From JAWWPY01 sp033854735 (lineage in GTDB: Bacteria; Actinomycetota; Actinomycetes; Streptosporangiales; Streptosporangiaceae): a stretch of 64,000 nt of DNA. The stretch is from the NCBI GenBank assembly GCA_033854735.1, contig JAWWPY010000024.1, positions 1 through 64,000 on the forward strand, written 5' to 3'. How positions within the stretch are numbered: position 1 is the stretch's first letter; every line of letters begins with the position of its first letter. Below, one piece after another: positions 61,751 through 64,000 of this stretch. The translations under genes and the position numbers were made by a program. A model generated the notes under the pieces. The model searched no databases. It worked only from the letters and a program-made list of their open reading frames with translations, and was not told the origin of the DNA.

Positions 61751-61824
61751 GGGGCGGTAGCTCAGCCGGTTAGAGCAGCGGACTCATAATCCGTCGGTCG
61801 TGGGTTCGAGCCCCACCCGCCCCA
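61751..61824 (+). tRNA. tRNA with CAT anticodon, probably elongator tRNA-Met
   Basis: Complete cloverleaf: acceptor GGGGCGG/CCGCCCC, D-arm GCTCAGCCGGTTAGAGC, anticodon stem GCGGA/TCCGT with loop CTCATAA, T-arm GTGGG/CCCAC with loop TTCGAGC, discriminator A. The fully paired acceptor excludes initiator tRNA. CAT could also be tRNA-Ile2 with lysidine; the anticodon arm pattern favours Met. Genome carries only CC after the discriminator. Confidence 0.9.
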
Positions 61825-61889
61825 CCGACCGAGACGTCGGCACCCTTTCGATGGCGTTCACCTGGCACTGCGTGACCTTGCGGGGGTAC

Positions 61890-62089
61890 CTATCGGTCAA
61901 CTCGCCACAGCAGGATGCGGTTGTTCGTCACCGTGGCCGGTAGGCGTCCCGGCGGTGGGCAAACGGCCAGCACAGTGATGGCGTGCTTCCGGTCGTCGAT
62001 GGAGTACAGGGCACGGTAGTCGCCGCGCCGGGTTGTCCAGACATCGTCAAAGGGTGTGCTTCCAGCGGTTTGCCCAGCCGGTACGGATT
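61890..62089 (-). pseudogene. Decayed RelE-type toxin 1
   Basis: Reading the minus strand, NPYRLGKPLEAHP is followed one frame away by FDDVWTTRRGDYRALYSID and DDRKHAITVLAV, the last 50 residues of a RelE/ParE toxin, and a further frameshift replaces the terminal HRxDAYR. Stop at 61890-61892. The N-terminal third is not recognisable. A 34-codon frame on the same strand (62047-62151) runs over it. Confidence 0.7.
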
Positions 62090-62204
62090 ACCGACTCACC
62101 GTGCTCAGCATGGCGCACGATCTCCGCCCAGGACGGCTGGTCCTCGGCCATCGACGCCCTGCGCTGAGTGGCGGGGCACCAGTTTCGCCGCTGTGGTCGG
62201 ATCA

Positions 62205-62306
62205 TCACAGCAGGAGGGGTGCTTCCAGCGGCTTACCTGACCGATGCGGATCACCGGCCACCGGACCAGTCAAGCGCTCAGCGCGACGGTTGGCGGCCGG
62301 GGTGCG
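62205..62306 (-). pseudogene. Decayed RelE-type toxin 2
   Basis: Minus-strand fragment RTPAANRRAERL, then TGPVAGDPHRSGKPLEAP, and a stop at 62205-62207. The pieces match the beginning and middle of RelE toxins with an internal deletion and loss of the C-terminus. It is related to relic 1 (shared GKPLEA and a DNA repeat GCTTCCAGCGG) and starts two bases after the VapC stop. Confidence 0.65.
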
Positions 62307-62308
62307 CT

Positions 62309-62731
62309 TTAGCCGGGTTGCGGGGCGTTGTGGATGGTGCGCTCGCGCACGTCGGGAAGGTAGCGTGCGGCGGTCGCGAAGTCCTTGTCGTCATGGAGCA
62401 CAACCAGGTCGTGCTGGGCTGCGGTGGCGCAGATCAGCAGGTCCACGGCCGACAGCGCCCGGTGGGCTCCCTGCCGTAGCAGGCGGTACTGCGCGGACTC
62501 TATCCACCGCCACGCTCCCTTGGGGAGCGCCGCGTCCGGGTACAGCGCGTCGAACATTCCCGACATCTGCTCGTACTCGTCGAGGGTTCGGGCTGAGCGG
62601 CGGAACTCGACGCGCTGGGGGTGACAGGAACCGATCGCGCCCGCAGAGACGACTTCCGCCCAGGCCGCCCGCAGCGCAGGGTCCCGCAGGATCCGCCACA
62701 GGGCAGAGGAGTCGAGCAGGTACCGAATCAC
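62309..62731 (-). CDS. vapC: VapC-type PIN-domain toxin
   Basis: 140 residues. PIN acidic residues are visible in YLLDSSALWRIL, the HPQRVEFRRSART strand, LSAVDLLICATAAQH and VLHDDKDFAT. Ribonuclease toxin, paired with the antitoxin that ends on its start codon (ATGA overlap, 62728-62731). Confidence 0.9.
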   Translation of the reverse strand: MIRYLLDSSALWRILRDPALRAAWAEVVSAGAIGSCHPQRVEFRRSARTLDEYEQMSGMFDALYPDAALPKGAWRWIESAQYRLLRQGAHRALSAVDLLICATAAQHDLVVLHDDKDFATAARYLPDVRERTIHNAPQPG

Positions 62732-62949
62732 GCGGCCGGGTCTTTCTCAGCCGCCCGGCGATGCTCCCATCCTTCGAAATCCCACCCCGCTGCCAGCGTC
62801 GCATAGTGCTCCAGGGCCGCAATCCGGCGGTGCCGGGCGGCGAACTCCCGCAGCGCAACGTTGACCGTTTCCTTCTTCGTCTTCGCCCCGGACAGCCGCA
62901 TGGCCTCGGCGAGTGCGTCCTCGTCAATGTCGATCTGGGTCAGCGCCAT
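62728..62949 (-). CDS. vapB: VapB-type antitoxin
   Basis: 73 residues. N-terminal DNA-binding part with IDIDEDALAEAMRLSGAKTKKETVNVALREF, shown by its key KTKKETVNVALREFA, and an acidic/aromatic C-terminus that would bind VapC. Start ATG at 62949, close downstream of an inverted repeat operator (62966-63000). The same TKK(E/D)TVN motif occurs in the divergent second antitoxin. Confidence 0.9.
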   Translation of the reverse strand: MALTQIDIDEDALAEAMRLSGAKTKKETVNVALREFAARHRRIAALEHYATLAAGWDFEGWEHRRAAEKDPAA

Positions 62950-62965
62950 CAGCCGCCTCGCGTTT

Positions 62966-63000
62966 GTTGATGATGTATATCGCAAGTGTATGTCATCAAC
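62966..63000. promoter_or_regulatory. Operator of the left VapBC pair
   Basis: Inverted 8-bp arms GTTGATGA (62966-62973) and TCATCAAC (62993-63000) around an AT-rich 19-base centre, about 17 bases before the vapB start. Likely bound by VapBC for autoregulation. The enclosed AT-rich centre probably includes the -10. Confidence 0.7.
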
Positions 63001-63148
63001 ATTGCACGGGCGCTGCCAGCAGCCCGTATCCCAGGCTGGGCCTGATCGTCCCGGGGCCAGGCTGGATTGCGCGACCGCCCGACCTGTTGCTTCGCCCCTA
63101 TCGGGGATACCGGTAGGTGGCATCTGCCCGCGGGTACCGAGCAAGGTA

Positions 63149-63186
63149 TTGCTGTTGATATATACTCAGTGTACAATCGTATATAT
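63149..63186 (+). promoter_or_regulatory. Promoter and operator of the right VapBC pair
   Basis: TTGCTG (63149-63154), 17 bases, TACAAT (63172-63177), then the ATG at 63185: a promoter giving a leaderless transcript. Inverted arms ATATATAC (63158-63165) and GTATATAT (63179-63186) overlap the start codon and flank the -10, fitting autorepression. Confidence 0.7.
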
Positions 63187-63394
63187 GAAGACGGTGATCG
63201 ACCTGAACGACGAGGCGCTGGAGCTAGCGGCCAAGGAACTGGGAACTACCACGAAAAAGGACACCGTGAACGCGGCGCTGCAGTTCGTGGCCAGCAGGCG
63301 CCAGCGCATAGACCAGCTGCTCGATGACCCGTATGCCCTCGGAGTGGGCCCTGACATCGAGGACGCGGAGGTCATGAGGCAGGCTCGCCGGTGA
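63185..63394 (+). CDS. vapB: VapB-type antitoxin
   Basis: 69 residues: MKTVIDLNDEALELAAKELG with TTTKKDTVNAALQFVASRR, then an acidic tail (DDPYALGVGPDIEDAEVM). Start overlaps the operator; no Shine-Dalgarno. Stop overlaps the toxin start (GTGA). Confidence 0.9.
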   Translation: MKTVIDLNDEALELAAKELGTTTKKDTVNAALQFVASRRQRIDQLLDDPYALGVGPDIEDAEVMRQARR

Positions 63395-63828
63395 CGTTGC
63401 CGGCCGGGCCGGGCCAGCTCTACCTGATCGATACCTCCGCGCAGGCCAGGATCCGGCACCCCGCAGTACGCAACGTCATCGCAGGCCTCATCGTGGACCG
63501 TGCCGCCGCTACCTGCGTAACAGTTGACCTGGAGGCTGGTTACTCCGGTCGTGACCTAGCCGACGTCCGCCTGATTGCTGAGCGGCGCAGGAATCTCTAC
63601 GTCGCACTGCCGATCACCGAGGCGATCGGCGAGCGGGCCCGGGATGTGCAGATCCGGATGGCCGCCCGCGGGCACCACCGGGCGGCCGGTGTCATCGACC
63701 TGATCACTGCAGCCGTCGCGGAGCACCACGGCGCTGTCGTCCTTCACTATGACGCCGACTTTGAGCACATTGCCGCCGTCACCGGCCAGCCTCACACCTG
63801 GGTTGCGCCGCGCGGGGGCCTCACCTGA
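63391..63828 (+). CDS. vapC: VapC-type PIN-domain toxin
   Basis: 145 residues: YLIDTSAQARI at the N-terminus (first Asp), VTVDLEAGYSGRD, AGVIDLITAAVAEHH and VVLHYDADFEHIA carry the remaining acidic residues of the PIN nuclease. GTG start overlapping the antitoxin by four bases. Paralogous to, but diverged from, the left VapC. Confidence 0.9.
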   Translation: MTLPAGPGQLYLIDTSAQARIRHPAVRNVIAGLIVDRAAATCVTVDLEAGYSGRDLADVRLIAERRRNLYVALPITEAIGERARDVQIRMAARGHHRAAGVIDLITAAVAEHHGAVVLHYDADFEHIAAVTGQPHTWVAPRGGLT

Positions 63829-63949
63829 CCGTAAGCCGGGCTGATGAGCCGAAGCGTCCAGGGCAACTCATCGTGCCTACCTCTTCGCGCGTGACTCGCG
63901 CGGGCGGACCGGCAGCGGGTCCCCACCCAACCTTGGCCGACGTACAGCC

Positions 63950-64000
63950 TCAGGCGCCGAGCAGATCGCGGGCCGCCGCCTCGATGTGGCGGGCGTCGAT
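63950..64000 (-). CDS. Partial gene, 3' end only
   Basis: Minus-strand frame entering from the right edge and ending at TGA (63950-63952): the last residues read IDARHIEAAARDLLGA. Too short to assign. The bases between 63829 and 63949 show no gene. Confidence 0.45.
   Translation of the reverse strand: MDARHIEAAARDLLGA

Noticed and set aside
61751..61824. Initiator tRNA or tRNA-Ile2 reading
   Set aside because: Fully paired first acceptor pair excludes initiator; Ile2 cannot be excluded outright but the anticodon-arm pattern is Met-like.
62047..62151. 34-codon minus-strand frame as a small antitoxin
   Set aside because: Overlaps the RelE relic in another frame and has no family similarity I can defend.

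Overview
The window is very GC-rich chromosomal DNA from an actinomycete, most likely a filamentous soil member of the Streptosporangiales/Frankiales/Streptomycetales type. Clade evidence is a complete conservon (NIT-histidine kinase, Roadblock/LC7, DUF742, MglA-like GTPase; 57170-61682) followed by a tRNA, a DUF4193 zinc-finger protein, a C-terminal Cys cluster in the ferrochelatase, GuaB1, an F420-type LLM oxidoreductase, a GlnR box, a phosphomannan-type GT-C enzyme and many GTG or leaderless starts. I cannot name the species. No prophage, transposase, CRISPR array or antibiotic cluster was seen.

Layout. 1-11360 is a cell-envelope glycan region: a GT51 transglycosylase, GtrA, an ABC-2 exporter with two permeases next to an MptB-like mannosyltransferase (a neighbourhood also found in Mycobacterium tuberculosis), a GT87 enzyme, a sugar-nucleotide epimerase-like protein flanked by a 12-bp repeat, and a DUF2079 membrane protein. 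11410-16631 is a tightly coupled acyl-CoA catabolic operon (three acyl-CoA dehydrogenases and two short-chain dehydrogenases), in which one dehydrogenase lacks the usual catalytic Glu and probably pairs with its neighbour. 16671-17231 is a VOC protein ending in a 36-bp perfect palindrome.

17123-27409 is a sugar-utilisation operon on the minus strand: a LacI regulator with two identical palindromic operators, an Opp/Dpp-type ABC importer with a family-5 binding protein, and a GH3 beta-glycosidase. It looks like beta-glucoside or oligosaccharide uptake rather than peptide uptake. 28015-29418 is an AmtB ammonium transporter behind a GlnR-type box. 29499-31915 pairs a TPP enzyme with an isatin-hydrolase/kynurenine-formamidase-like cyclase. 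32017-32720 is a toxin-antitoxin pair.

32769-45145 is mostly housekeeping: LLM oxidoreductase, alpha/beta hydrolase, GuaB1, Na+/H+ antiporter, TetR regulator, aldonolactone oxidase, lytic transglycosylase, ferrochelatase, inositol-monophosphatase family, a receptor-like pseudokinase and DUF4193. 45208-48188 holds two secreted lipoprotein phosphoesterases. The second is a tandem duplication whose first domain has lost its catalytic residues. 48224-56842 carries an amidohydrolase, an aldo/keto reductase, an acetamidase/formamidase with its permease, a zinc-ribbon FHA protein, an acyl-CoA dehydrogenase and an orphan NMT1-type binding protein. The last 2.2 kb, beyond the tRNA, is a toxin-antitoxin cluster: two decayed RelE toxins and two intact divergent VapBC pairs.

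The most unusual items are the half-dead tandem phosphoesterase, the ATGATCAC repeat array at 51071-51291 with a relative at 314-332, the GH3/Opp operon with paired operators, the predicted heteromeric dehydrogenase, and the toxin-antitoxin graveyard beside the tRNA.
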